Assembly (NCBI GenBank): GCA_016946835.1
Contig: JACVTC010000138.1
Coordinates: 450,001 to 482,500, forward strand
Direction: 5' to 3'
Source: Neocallimastix lanati (nom. inval.)
Lineage: Eukaryota > Neocallimastigomycota > Neocallimastigomycetes > Neocallimastigales > Neocallimastigaceae
Length of the DNA: 32,500 bases
This document shows, in pieces, positions 1 through 12,316 of the stretch (position 1 is its first letter; every line of letters starts with the position of its first letter). A model generated the notes under the pieces. It was not told the origin of the DNA. It ran no database searches and saw only the letters and a list, made by a program, of their open reading frames with translations. The position numbers and the translations under genes were made by a program.

Positions 1-1
1 A

Positions 2-782
2 CGCTATTCACGAAAACAAATTTCTTGGATTAAAAATAAATTATTACCAAGATTTATTGAGGATACCCTCGATCCTCAACAGGGAAGACTTTATATTTTA
101 GATATTACAGGTAATAATAAAGTAATAAATAATAAAGTAATAATAAAGTAATAAAGCAATTAAATAATATAACATAATAACTTATACCGTATACCGTATA
201 CTGTACCCCTCAAAGGAAAAATAAAAAAATAAAATAAAAAAATAAAAAAATAAAATAAAAAAATAAAAAAATAAAAAAATAAAAAAATAAAAAAATAAAA
301 AAATAAAAAAATAAAAAATAAAAAAATAAAAAATAAAATAAAAATATATCATTCTCTATAAATATCTCTTAATTTATAGAAATAATTCATTTTATTATTT
401 TATTTAATTTATTTTTCAATTCAATTTATAATCCATTAATATTTTATTAATTCTCTATTAATTTTATATTATTTATTTACTTATTTATTTATTTTTTATT
501 TATTTATTTATTTTAATTTTTACTATGATTATATATATTATATGGGATTAGACGTAAGTCAGTGGGATAATGCTGTATCCAAAGTTTCAAATAACGTACT
601 CAAAGGTAAATAGTAATAGTTATTCAAAGCTTGTACAATATATATATATATATATATATAATTATTTAATTTCATTTAGTTTTGTAAAAAAAAAAAAATT
701 TTTTTATTTTTTTTTTTTTTTGTATTAACTTATAAATATTTATTATAATAATAATAATTAATTATTAACTATTATAATTAAC

Positions 783-872
<90 letters not shown>

Positions 873-1277
873 CTTTTTTTTTTTTTTTTTTTTTTTATTG
901 CTATTATCATAGATTTTATTCAAGGTAATGAAACTTTAAATCCAAGAGAAGTTAATACCGTAGCCAGAGAGATCTATCATGAAATAGAAATGCCTGTAGA
1001 TCCTCATTCTGATGATGTAGCCCAATTAAGAAAACGACAACATTCCAGTCAATGGGAAAAATATGAATGTGATGTCTGTCGTAATTCGGAAAAGAAGCCA
1101 CGACTATTAAATGGACTAGTGGAATGGGAAAGACACAAGAAAAGTCGATCTCATCGTATGAACGTTAAACGACAACGAAAAATTAAAGAAAAAGCTGATA
1201 AAGAAGTAATAGTAGTAGAAAAAGAAGAAGAAGAAGAAGAAGAAAAAAAGGGAAGAAAAATAAAAGAAGAAAAATAG
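2..1277 (+). CDS. MOD5: tRNA dimethylallyltransferase (Mod5/TRIT1 type), C-terminal part, 5' end outside window
   Basis: Exons read 2-110, 552-605 and 913-1277, all joined in phase 1 at GT..AG sites; the stop is TAG at 1275-1277. Exon 1 encodes YSRKQISWIKNKLLPRF, the basic segment typical of MiaA/Mod5 enzymes. Exons 1-2 give LYILDITDVSQWD, very close to the LDATDLSQWD segment of yeast Mod5. Exon 3 ends in the matrin-type C2H2 zinc finger found only in eukaryotic members (CDVC ... H-x5-H in HKKSRSH), followed by a Lys/Glu-rich tail that runs into a GAA microsatellite. The enzyme transfers dimethylallyl from DMAPP to N6 of A37 in tRNAs that read UNN codons; in yeast one gene serves cytosol, nucleus and mitochondria. 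The ATP/DMAPP-binding core lies upstream of the window. Identification is strong; the splice sites are inferred from reading frame. Confidence 0.92.
215..346. repeat. AAAAAAT/AAAAT microsatellite in intron 1 of the tRNA-modification gene
   Basis: Runs of 4-7 A separated by single T occupy the first half of the 441-bp intron 111-551. Non-coding. Confidence 0.85.
783..872. repeat. (ATT)n microsatellite in intron 2 of the tRNA-modification gene
   Basis: About 30 uninterrupted ATT units, followed by a poly-T tract that serves as the pyrimidine tract before the acceptor at 911-912. Confidence 0.9.
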
Positions 1278-2039
1278 AAGAAGAAGAAGAAAAAAAAATA
1301 GAGAGAAATTTAATTAAGATTAAAGAAATAGAATAAAAATATTATTAAATAAATTATTTATGTGTGTTTATATAAAAGAAAAATAATAATAATAATAATA
1401 ATAGTAATAATATGATGATGATGATGATGATGATGATAATTAGATGAATTTAAATTTAAAATAAAATAAAATAAAAGTAAAAATAGAAAAAAAAAAAATA
1501 AATAAATAAATAAAATAAACTCAACCTATTCAATATTATGATTTATTGAAGATAAAAATCAAATTTTTATTTTATTCATTCATTCATTAACAAATTTATT
1601 TATTTATTTATTTATTTATTTAAAGAGAATTTGTTTTATATATATTTATTATTTGTTTTATATATATATTAATTTCTAATTTTCTTTATACCTACCATAA
1701 AAAATAAAATTAAAAATAATTATAATAATAATAATAATAGAAAAATAAATAAAAAAAATAATAAAATAAAAAAATAGAAAAAATAAAAAAAAAGTAATAG
1801 GATTAATTGATATATATACAATTGGTTAAAGTATGAAAGATAAAAATGACTAAAAAAAAAAAAAAAATTTTTTTTTATTTTTTTTTTAATAAATAATTAT
1901 AAAATATATTTATATTTTTTTAAAAGAAAATTAATCTTTATTATTATTTTTTATTTTTATTATTATTTTTATTATTATTTTTATTTTTATTTTTTATATT
2001 TTTATTATTATTTTTATTTTTTTAATTTATTTTTTTAAT

Positions 2040-2070
<31 letters not shown>

Positions 2071-2156
2071 TTTTTTGTTAATAAATTTAAATATTCTATT
2101 TTATTTTATTCTATTTTATAACTTTTATTTATTTATTTATTTTTATATCTTATATC
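1278..2156. other. Convergent intergenic region, low complexity
   Basis: This lies between the stops of two converging genes. It holds GAA, ATG (1412-1437), TTTA and ATT runs. Predicted frames here consist only of Phe/Ile/Leu/Tyr and are by-products of the repeats. No further gene is seen. Confidence 0.7.
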
Positions 2157-2561
2157 TTATTTCTTTTTATTTTGAAATTCTGATATTCTATTCTTTCGTC
2201 TATTCAGTTCTGCATGACTTAGTACTAACATTTTTTCAAGTTGTTTATCCGTACTCATTTGATTAGTAGCATTCAGTTGATAGATTGGTGCAATGTTGGC
2301 TGCACTTTTTTCATTTTGTAATATATAGTTTTGATCTTGCTGTTGATTATTTTGATTTTCATTTTTTAATTGAGAATTTACCTTTGAATATCGTTTAACA
2401 ATATCTATTCCTTTAACGGGATCATACGTATTCACTTGCTCATACCTTTTCATTGCTAAATAATTTATTTTTTCCTAAAATCATTTAAAATAAAGTAAAA
2501 AAAAAAAAAAAAAAAGGTATTAGTATAAATATATATATATTAATTTATTTAATTATTAATA

Positions 2562-2609
<48 letters not shown>

Positions 2610-3012
2610 AGAAGTATATATATATATATATTACTTTTTGTATTGAATCAATTAATGCTAATTCTCTTCCTCTAGCATCATTGGCATATTGATTATTAAT
2701 AATATTAAAACCTTTTCTGGTAAAAAAAAAAAAAAAGAAAAAAAAAAAAAAACAATAAAAAATAAATAGTAATAATATTAATAATAATTATTATAATGAA
2801 TAAAAAAAAAAAAAAAATATTTATTTTTATTTATTATTTAATATATGCTATTTATATATATAGAGAGAAATAATAATAATAAGGAATGATGATGATAATT
2901 ACCCAGGTCTATTATATTTAGAATGTAATCTCTTTTCTTCAAGACGTTTACTACTGGCATTATCTTCCATTACTATTTTATTCCAACGATTTTTTTCTCT
3001 CTTTTCTCTACT

Positions 3013-3050
<38 letters not shown>

Positions 3051-4311
3051 TATATATTACATATAACAATTAATATTAATGAATTTAATAATGACTTATT
3101 TAATTAATCTTTAACTATTGAAAGTCATATTATTTTAACAATAATATATATAATGAAGAAAAAAAAAAGTTTTTTTTTTTTTTTTTTTTTCATTTACTTT
3201 ATATTATTTAAATATCTCATTTCTGTGTCCTTTTTAATTTTTTGTTGTTGCTTTAAGTATAATTCAGGATTGGGTCCGGTAAACCGATCTTGATCCACTT
3301 TTAAATATATATAGATAGATATACATAGATATACATATACATAGGTATAGATAAAATAAATGAAAATAAAAATATATACATATAATAGTAATAATAATAA
3401 TAATAATAATAAAAATTTATATATATTAATTTTCTTTTATTCTATTTTTTTTTTTTTTTCTTTTATATATATAATATTATGAAGAAAGTAAAATTTAATA
3501 TAATATTAATAATAATATGAAAAAATAAAATGAAAAAAAATATTGAAAAATTTATTTTTTTTTAATAGTTTTATATATATATATATATATATATAAAGTA
3601 TCAATTGTATATATATTATTATATTTCAATTTAAAACTAAAAATTTTAAATGCATTCCTAATTTAAAAATAAAATAACATAGTATGGTTTGACATTTATA
3701 TTTTTTTTTTTTAATTTCTTAGATAATATATAAATATAGAGAGATGACTATTTATTGAAAACTACATAGTGTGAATTTTTTTTTTTTTTTTTTTTTTTAA
3801 ATTACTTTAATATATATATATAAAAGTTTTTTTTTTTTTTTTTCTCATTCATAAAATTATATATTATTCTTTATGTTTTAAACATATGAAAAATTGATAA
3901 TATATATATATATATATATATTTTTTTTTCTATTTCTACTTCTCTACTTTGTTATATTTTATTAATACTTATATATATATATTTGTATGTTTTTTTTTTT
4001 TTATGTATGTATGTATGTATGTAATGTCTGTATGAAGGAATACCTTTGATCGGTGGTATATGATTATTGGAATTACTTCGTAAGGGAGAACAATTTCCAA
4101 ATTTAAATACTTCATGACTATAATTTCGTTCATTATTCGTTATTCTGGGCCATCTTGAAGGATAAAAATTTTTATCTTGAGTTCCATTCCTATCTCCTTT
4201 ATACCAATGAAAATAGGTTTGAGTTCGAGAATCGGCTAAATCTTTTGAAGGTTCAAAAAATAAGGGATCATGATAAGTGGAACGATTTCTATTATTTTTT
4301 GGATAAAGCAT
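2157..4311 (-). CDS. Uncharacterised charged protein, 293 aa, five exons
   Basis: Exons on the minus strand: 4311-4044, 3297-3198, 3016-2903, 2716-2635 and 2474-2157. Each boundary is GT..AG and the phases (1, 2, 2, 0) fit without a frame break, giving 882 nt. The N-terminal third is rich in aromatic residues and Arg/Asn (MLYPKNNRNRSTYHDPLFFE, then TQTYFHWYKGD and PSRWPRI). The middle is strongly charged (QQQKIKKDTEMRY, SREKREKNRWNK) and probably helical. The last exon is Gln/Asn-rich. There is no signal peptide, membrane helix or catalytic motif that I recognise. Small basic proteins of this style occur among axonemal proteins, and gut-fungus zoospores are flagellated, but that is only a guess. 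Introns carry long poly-A/T tracts, e.g. about 40 A at 2567-2607. The gene structure is well supported; the function is unknown. Confidence 0.72.
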
Positions 4312-4502
4312 AATTTTTTTTTATTATTAAAAACAATAACAACAGCAACAACAACAACAAGCAAACTACTACTACTACTACTACTTTTTTTTTTTTTTTT
4401 TTTTATTTCTTTTTTTATTATTTCTTTTTTTTTTTATTATTACAATTTTTTTTCTTTTATTATTATCTTTATTATCTTTTATTATTTTAATTTTTAATTT
4501 TT

Positions 4503-4582
4503 ATTTTTTTTTTATTTTATTTTATTTTATTTTTTTTATTTTATTTTATTTTATTTTATTTTATTTTATTTTATTTTATTTT
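4503..4582. repeat. (TTTTA)n microsatellite
   Basis: Mostly perfect pentanucleotide units with one poly-T interruption near 4532. Confidence 0.85.
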
Positions 4583-5606
4583 AAATATAAAAAATTTGGT
4601 TTTGATTTTTTTTTTTTCCTGGTTCTCTCTCTCTTTAATTTTTTGTTAATATTTTTTTTTTTTTTTTTTTATGAATTAAAAGTTTTTTTTTTTTTTTTTT
4701 GGATATATGTATATATGTATATACCTATATTTTAATATTAATATGATTTAATATAATATATTTTATTTTTATCCCTTTTTTTTTTTATTTTATTTTATTT
4801 TATTTATTAGATCCTAATTTGTATTGTTATTTTATTATATTCTTTATTTTTATTTATTCTTTTCAATATATTTAAATATTAAGATTTAAAAAAAAAAAAA
4901 AAAAAAATTAATTATTTTTTTTTTTCCTGAAAACTTCGGCAATAATATATATATATATATATATATTTTTTTTTTTTTTATCATAAAGAATTAAGTTAAT
5001 AATTTATTTTTAATAATTTTTAATAATAGATTTAAAAAAAAAAAAATTAGTAGGATTAGAAAAAATAAATATAAATAAAAAAAAAAATGTTAATTATATT
5101 TATGAAATGAAATATAAAAAAATTATTCTTGGATATTAGAAAATAAAATTATATACATCAATATTAAAAAAAAAAAAAAAAAAAAAAACGAATAAAAAAC
5201 AGAAATAAAATAAAATAAAAGAATATATATATTCATTATAGTTTATTATTATTATTATTATTTTGTTTTGTTTTTCTTTTTATTGAATAAAAATAATTGA
5301 TTTATCGCTTTTTTAAAATATTTTATTTAATAACTTAATTTAATATTTAATATATATTTAAATAAAAAAAAAAATTATAAAAAAAAAATAATAAATATAT
5401 ATATATTTATAATTTATATTTTTATTATATAATATTTATTATATTTATCATATCTTTTTTAAATAAACTTTCTTTTATATTTTGAACTATTTTTTTTTTT
5501 AATAAAAAATATAAAATACATTCATAACATACATACATATATATATTTTTTTTACAAAAAAAAAAAAAAAAAAAAAAAAAATTACTTTAAATTGTTTTTT
5601 TCAATT

Positions 5607-5888
5607 AAAGTTTTACAAAAAAAAAAAAAATTTTTTTAAATTTTAAAATTTATCTTTTATTATTATTATTATTATCATTATTATAAATATTATTATTATA
5701 AATATTATTATTATAAATATTATTATTTATTAAATATTTCAACAAAAATTTGATTATCCATTCAAAAAATTTTAATAAAAGTAAAAAAAAAGGATTATAC
5801 ATCAAAATGAATACTTATATATATTTCGTCTTAGTTTCAAAGTTTTACAAAAAAAAAAAAAAAATTTAAATTTTAAAATTTAATATTA

Positions 5889-5937
<49 letters not shown>

Positions 5938-6400
5938 GTATTAGTATTAGTATTAGTTATTAGTATTAGTATTAGTATTAGTTATTAGTATTAGTATTAG
6001 TATTTCTATTATTATGATTATCCATTCAAAAAATTTTAATATTAAAAAAAAAAAAAGGATTATACATCAAAATGAATACTTATATATATTTCGTCTTAGT
6101 TTCAAAGTTTTACAAAAAAAAAAAAATTTAAATTTTAAAATTTAATATTAAATAATAATAATAATAATATTAATATTATTATTATTATTATTAGTATTAG
6201 TATTAGTATTAGTATTAGTATTAGTATTAGTTATTAGTATTAGTATTAGTATTAGTATTTCTATTATTATGATTATCCATTCAAAAAATTTTAATATTAA
6301 AAAAAAAAAAAGGATTATACATCAAAATGAATATATATATATATATATTTCGTCTTAGTTTCAAAGTTTTACAAAAAAAAATTTATTTAAATTTTAAAAT
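5607..6400. repeat. Tandem array of about three units of 232-265 bp
   Basis: The anchor AGTTTTACAAAA recurs at about 5609, 5841 and 6106, with a last copy near 6365, giving spacings near 232, 265 and 259 bp. Each unit also carries TCCATTCAAAAAATTTTAAT, an A-run, GGATTATACATCAAAATGAA and TTTCGTCTTAGTTTCAAAG. Units differ mainly in an internal ATT/TTAGTA microsatellite. No transposon termini are visible, so this looks like a short satellite made by unequal exchange. Confidence 0.85.
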
Positions 6401-6531
6401 TTAATATTTATTAATAATAAATATTAAATTATTAACAAAAAACATCTCATTCTCACCTTTTTTTTTTTTTTTTTTTTTTTTTGGTTCTTAAATAAAAAAC
6501 ATCCTATTCCCACCTTTTTTATATATATAAT

Positions 6532-6790
6532 TTAAAAATCAATACTATCTCCATCTCTTCCACCAAAAAGGAAGTTATCTATAAACGGTACACCGTCATT
6601 TACATTATTTACACACTCATTATTCAAAAAATTACTACTAATATTAACACAAAATTTCACCATATTATCCGTAACAATATTATTATTTTCAGTATCATTA
6701 ATATTATTATAATTCCTATTTTCACTATCAGTACTATTACTATTATTATTAACAATATTATATTTATTGTTTGTATTATTAATACAAGAA
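6532..6790 (-). pseudogene. Orphan Asn-rich 3' exon or gene remnant
   Basis: On the minus strand an open frame of about 80 codons ends in TAA at 6534-6532. It reads Asn/Ser/Thr/Asp-rich sequence and then a less biased end (VKFCVNISSNFLNN ... GVPFIDNFLFGGRDGDSIDF). Base composition is less extreme than the surroundings and the amino acids are those of real genes here, so it was probably coding. Upstream are a run of about 43 A and no start codon or convincing exon, so it looks like a stranded last exon. No family recognised. Confidence 0.4.
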
Positions 6791-6811
6791 AAGAAAAGTA
6801 AAAAATAGTAA

Positions 6812-6820
<9 letters not shown>

Positions 6821-6863
<43 letters not shown>
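6821..6863. repeat. Poly-A tract, about 43 bp
   Basis: Uninterrupted A homopolymer beside the orphan exon. Confidence 0.9.
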
Positions 6864-6866
<3 letters not shown>

Positions 6867-7372
6867 AAATATCAATGAATAGGAGTTTATTCCAAGTAGA
6901 AGAAGGTATAATTATATTCAACTAAGTATAATTTTTTTTTTTTTTTTCACTATCAAAAATTTAATAAAATTAGTAATCATTTAATCATTTAAATAATAAT
7001 AACAATGATAATAATAATAATGATAATATATTTTTTTCATTTACAATTAAAACTTTATTTATTTTTGAATTTTTTATATTTTTTAAAACTATTAAATAAT
7101 AAAATTAAAAAATTATATATTTAAAATCTAAAGGTTTATTAATAATAATTTGTACATATATAAATATATTTTCATTAAATATAAATTAAAAAAATTATAT
7201 TAGATTAGAATATTTTAAAGGTACTATAATAAATATTTTTGATAATAAAGATAAAAAAAATAAAAAATAATTAAAAAAAAAAAAAAAAAAAAAATAAGAT
7301 ATATTATAAATTTTTAAAATTACAAATTATTGTTCATATTTTTGTTCTTGTAAACTAAAATTTTTATATTAC

Positions 7373-7411
<39 letters not shown>

Positions 7412-7618
7412 GAAAATAATAAAAAAAAAAAAAAAATTAATAATCTATATTTAAAAAACTAAATATAAAACCTTAATATTTAGAAAAAAAATATTACTAT
7501 TAATTATAATCTTTTTTTTTTTTTTTTAATATGTTATATATAAATTATATTTTTAAATATATTTTTCTAAATTGGTTTTAGTTTTTTTTTTTTTTTTTAA
7601 TAATAAAATTTTACTTCC
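6864..7618. other. Intergenic A+T-rich region
   Basis: Homopolymers (T-run about 7375-7408, A-runs) and unstructured A+T sequence. It includes the 3' flank of the SH3 gene. Nothing coding is recognised. Confidence 0.6.
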
Positions 7619-8839
7619 TTATTGAGTTAAAATTGAACTTAATTCAGTTTTTTGAACCCAACTTGGAAGAACAGAAGAAACAGATGAAGCTCTTCTAGTT
7701 CTTTTGACCTTGTTCTTAGAAGATGATCTTTTTAAAACAGAAACAAACTTTCCATTCTTAACTAATTCAGATCCCATAATTTGTTCGTTTTGAGTAGTTA
7801 AACAACAAGTAGGGAAAATACCATCGAACTTTGTTGATAAATTACGACCAAGTGAATATCCATCATTATATGATTCCTTTACACAAACAAGATCTCCACG
7901 TCTTAAAATAATTTCATCAGAAACGAGTGGAGTCCAAGCAACATGACATTTATAAGCTCTGTTTTTAGTAAGAGAATAATTACTAGCATTAACAGATTCA
8001 GAAACAACTGGTTTATCATTAATAAAGGCATCATCTCTATTAACAAAACTTAAACTTAAACTTCTAGATAACCTTCTTAAAGTATTTGATTTTTTAGCCT
8101 TTTCAGGTATAGTAATATTACTTCTTCCAGCTAAAAATTCATTTCTAATTCTATTAAATTCAGCACTTTGTCTGTAATTTTTATATCCAAAAGCAGCTAT
8201 AAAAGCAACACTGGTAAAACCAACACCTCCTAATAAATAGGCAGTAGCATTTGAACCTTCATTTTTTTGAGAAGAACCTGGGATGGCTTCTGTAGCATTT
8301 TGTGCCTTTTGACTAGTTTGTGGAATCTCAGTTTGTTGATTATTAGTGTAAGGAGTATTGATTGGTGTATTAACAACATTATTAGTATTTGTGTTTTGGT
8401 TAGAGTAGCTTTGATTTAAATCATATTGATTACCGTTATTTTGGATATTATTATTTTGGAAATTACTATTTTGGAAATTATTATTTTGGAAATTTTTATT
8501 TTGGAAATTATTATTTTGGTTTGAGTATGTATTAACAGTAGGTCCATTATTGTTCGGAATTTCGTTTATTATACCGGCAACATTATCTTGTCCAAAATTA
8601 TTTTGGTTTTGGTAATTATTAACGGTTGAACCATTATTAATAAAATCTACTAATTATTAATCATTGCATTCATATTTAATTAATATCAACATTTCATTAA
8701 TAAATGATTTTTAAACTAAAAATAATATCTTATTAATTTTAAAACATAATTTTAACTAATACTAACCAGTTCCATATGCTAAACTATGCTTACTAAGTAA
8801 ACAAACAGTTGATAAAGCAACAATAAATATTGACTTCAT
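7619..8839 (-). CDS. Single-pass membrane protein with signal peptide, Asn-rich ectodomain and C-terminal SH3 domain, 366 aa
   Basis: Exons: 8839-8767 and 8646-7619 on the minus strand, joined in phase 1 at GT..AG. Residues 1-22 form a signal peptide (MKSIFIVALSTVCLLSKHSLA). Residues 25-155 are an Asn/Gln/Thr-rich stalk with five N-x-N-F/I-Q repeats at about 70-92. Residues 160-179 are a transmembrane helix (AYLLGGVGFTSVAFIAAFGY), followed by basic Arg/Lys residues, so the C-terminus is cytosolic. Residues about 255-308 are an SH3 domain with the usual marks: a hydrophobic start (YKCHVAWTP), DEIILRRGD, the DGYSLGRN loop and DGIFPTCCL in place of the common G-x-(F/V)-P-x-x-Y/V end. The tail is basic and Ser-rich. 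The layout resembles yeast Fus1 (extracellular stalk, one helix, SH3) and suggests a cell-surface scaffold binding proline-rich partners. Orthology to Fus1 is not shown. Confidence 0.85.
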
Positions 8840-9229
8840 TTTTTATATTCTTCACAAAAATTTTTATTTACAATTTGATTTCAAAATTTTTTGATTAAAA
8901 TAAAATTTTCTTTGAAATATAGCAATATTGTAAAAAAGAATTCTCTATTACAAAATATTACTTCTAATAAATATTTATTGTTTAATTTATTTATTATGCA
9001 AATAATTTCATAGAATTATTTATTACTAATAATATCAATATTTGATCTCTTTTAATATTTTTTTTTTTTGTTTATTAATGTTTTTAAAAAAAAATATTAT
9101 AAAATTATAAACTATTAAAATTTATAAAATCTTATTAATATAAAATTTTATAACGATCTCATAAAAAAATAAAAAATTCAAAATTAAAAGTTTAAAAAAA
9201 AAATTTTAAAAAAAAGAAATCTAAGAAAG

Positions 9230-9266
9230 ATGTCGTTATATTTATATTCTGCTTATTCAACAAAGG
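9230..9266 (+). other. Possible lone first exon, divergent to the SH3 gene
   Basis: ATG in a good context (A at -3) opens a 12-codon frame, MSLYLYSAYSTK, ending at a GGTAAAA donor-like site. No matching downstream exon was found in the next 3 kb, so this may be a chance frame or the stump of a lost gene. Confidence 0.2.
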
Positions 9267-10009
9267 GTAAAAAAAAAAAAATTATATATATATTTTTAGT
9301 ACATTATTTATTAAATTTTAAATATAATCCAATTGAATGTAATATATTAGTAATTTGATAATCCCAATTTATTTCATGTTATATATGCAAAATTCAAATC
9401 ATCCATAAAAAGAAAAAAAAAAAAAATTTTTTTAATAATGAACTGAATTAATAATTCCATATTTGGAAAAAAATAACAATATTTAAATATTGAAATGAAT
9501 AGTAGATAAATTCAATTGATTTTGATTATACACAATATATATATAATTTTTGACTTTCATACTTGGAAAATTTATATATGGCTGAATAGATTATTTTTGT
9601 AAGTTCGTAAACTTTAAATAAATTAAATTTTAAATGAATATTAAAAAATAAATTAAAAATAAAGGTGTGAAATTTTTATTTCCATTATATTATAATATAT
9701 AGACCAATTTATTAAAAATGAATAAATTTTAAAAAATACAAAATTTTATAATTTTAAAGTTTATTAAATTTTTAAAACGAATATGAATTAGAGTTCCTTT
9801 TAATATATTTTAATAAAATTTATATATTAAATTTTTCTTAATTATTATTATTATAATTATTTATTATAACATATATTAAAATTAATAATAATATACCTAA
9901 CTTGTACTTTTTAAAATTATGCACATTTAATATGATAAATAATCTTAATAATATTAAACAATTTAAAATATTATAGTTATTTGTTTTAAATAAGTAAATA
10001 AATAAATTA

Positions 10010-10256
10010 ATTAATTAATAAATAAATAAATAAATAAATAAATAGATAGATAGATAGATATATAAATATATAAATATATGAATATATAATTATATGAATA
10101 TATAAATATATTAATATATAATTATATAAATATATAAATATTTAAATATATAAATATATAATTATATGAATATGAATATATAAATATATGAATATATAAA
10201 TATATAATTATATAATTATATAAATATATGAATATATGAATATATGAATATTTAGA
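10010..10256. repeat. AATA/GATA and ATATAA/ATATGA microsatellite
   Basis: Tetranucleotide AATA then GATA units, passing into variable ATATAAAT/ATATGAAT steps. Confidence 0.8.
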
Positions 10257-10805
10257 TATTATTTATTCTATTTTAATTTTTATTCAAAAAGCCTAAATCG
10301 GAATAATAGATAAAAGGTAACATGACATTGGCATTATTGAATGTTATATTTATTTTTGTTTAATTGGTAATTGGTAACGTAACCTTTTTTTTGGTTTGTT
10401 TTGTTTTGGTTTGTTTAATTTAATCCCTTCATATCATTGTATATACAAATAAAATTAAAACTAAAATTAAAAGTGAGTGTGATAGATTTATATGTTTTTA
10501 TCTCTTTTATAATTTATAACAAAAATTATTATAAAAATTAATATTTAAAAATTATAATTATTGAAATAAAATTAACCTAATGAAATAATTATTAAATATG
10601 GAAAATACTATTGCTTTGGTTTTTCTGCAATATTAATCATTTAAGTAATCATCTTTTTCCTTTTTTTACATATTAATATTCTTCTAATTAATAATGGAAT
10701 ATTATTAAAAGCTACATTAAAATAATATTATTAATTATTTATTATTATTTATTATTTAATATTGAATTATCTATTTATTATTCATAATTATCTATTTATT
10801 ATTCA

Positions 10806-10887
10806 TAATTATTTTATAATATTTTATAATATTTTATAATATTTTATAATATTTTATAATATTTTATAATTTATAATATTTTATAAT
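10806..10887. repeat. ATTTTATAAT decamer tandem repeat
   Basis: About seven near-perfect copies in a row. The unit contains the palindrome TTATAA. Confidence 0.85.
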
Positions 10888-11317
10888 TAATCATTTATTT
10901 AAAGTAATTCGATTTGTTTTACATTACATGTGTTAATGTAATGTAATTAATATAATTAATATATACATAACCCTCTTTCATTAAATATTAAATATTTATA
11001 ATATTTTGTTATTATTTTTTTAGAAAATATATATAAAATAATTTGTACAGAATATATTAATTTATTACCATATAATAAATGTACTATACATAATATCACA
11101 ATATATTTTCAATAAATAACAATATAATTTAATTTTACACATTTATCTACAATGAAATAAATATATATATTTTATTAATTATATTTATTAAAAATATGTA
11201 TATAAATATTTTGTGTTTTTCACACTTAGTATTAATTATTATTAATATTAATTATTATTATTATTATTAAGATGATCTTTTTATCATCATCATTAATATT
11301 ATTATTAAAAATACAAA

Positions 11318-11455
11318 CCTTTTTATTATTATTTATTATTTATTATTTATTATTTATTATTTATTATTTATTATTTATTATTTATTATTTATTATTTATT
11401 ATTTATTATTTATTATTACTATTTATTATTTACTATTTATTATTTATTATTATTA
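11318..11455. repeat. TTATTAT heptamer array
   Basis: Around 15 copies of a 7-bp TTATTAT/TATTTAT unit. The apparent 67-codon frame across it is Leu/Ile/Tyr/Phe only. Confidence 0.85.
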
Positions 11456-12172
11456 TTATCCATAATTATTATTAATACAGATATTGTAACCTTTTCTTTA
11501 TTAAATAAATAAAAAGTATTTTGTGAATATATTATTTAATTTAAAATATTATCATCTACATTGTTTATATAAGATAAAATAAAAATGTTACCATAATAGA
11601 ATATTATAAAGTGGTATTAATTTAAATACTTTATTAAATGTACTTTACAAATAAATGATTTTATATTAAATATTATATTAATACTTTTTATATATTAATA
11701 AAGAATAACAAAAAAAGAAAAAAGAATATTAAAAATATTTTACATATTTTAAATCTATAAACTATATTTTATGTAATTATTTAATATGAAAATGTATTAA
11801 TAATATAGTAAATACTATATTATTAACTATATTTAATATAAAAATTTTTTATATTAAATAAAGCATTTTCTTTTATTTTTTATTTTTTTTTTAAAATATT
11901 ATTATGCAATTATTTTAAATTCTTTTTTTTTTTTTTTTTTTTTTTAACCGTTGCGGCATATTTTTAATTTGTAAATCATTGCTATAATCTAATTTTACAA
12001 TATAATATAATATAATATAATATATTAATGGAATTTAAATTTAAAAAAGATTTACAAAAAATTTAAAATTATTTAGTCATAATTATATTAATATAATTAT
12101 ATTTTTTAAAAATAATTCTTTGGTTAATATCTCTAATTTTAAAATAAAAAAATATATATATATATATATATT

Positions 12173-12298
12173 TTTTTTAACGACCGTAGCAGGATTTCTC
12201 CCCAGCTGCACATATGTAGACACACAATGGTTTATTACTAGAGCCCTTATCTAACTTCCTATTTAGTAGGTGGTCCCGTCCCTGCTGGACTGCCTTAC
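12173..12298 (-). mobile_element. 5'-truncated non-LTR retroposon tail (LINE-like)
   Basis: A roughly 125-bp island with far higher G+C than its surroundings. On the minus strand an open frame runs from about 12298 and ends (…AAGEKSCYGR, then TAA) immediately before an A-run (T8 at 12172-12179). AT-rich AATATATATAT flanks both ends and may be a target duplication, though in a TA-repeat this is weak. G+C island plus 3' A-run and no 5' part fit a truncated LINE. No reverse transcriptase motif is present, so the family is not recognised. Confidence 0.45.
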
Positions 12299-12316
12299 AA
12301 TATATATATTTCATAT

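Larger units (their letters stand above)
4312..6531. other. Gene-free A+T-rich region
   Basis: Contains an ACT/AAC run near 4340-4385, poly-T tracts, a TTTTA array at 4503-4582, TATA repeats, and the long-unit tandem array at 5607-6400. I see no coding frame free of repeat-derived composition. Confidence 0.65.
9267..12172. other. Gene-free A+T-rich region dominated by microsatellites
   Basis: Holds AATA/GATA/ATATAA arrays, an ATTTTATAAT decamer array and a TTATTAT array, listed separately. A T-run at about 11930-11945 followed by AACCGTTGCGGCATA resembles the retroposon tail at 12173 and may be a tiny related remnant. No genes seen. Confidence 0.6.

Noticed and set aside
10280-10390. AAAAGGTAAC ... 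GTAACCTTTT as terminal inverted repeats of a small DNA transposon
   Set aside because: Arms match imperfectly over about 10 bp and no target duplication is visible.
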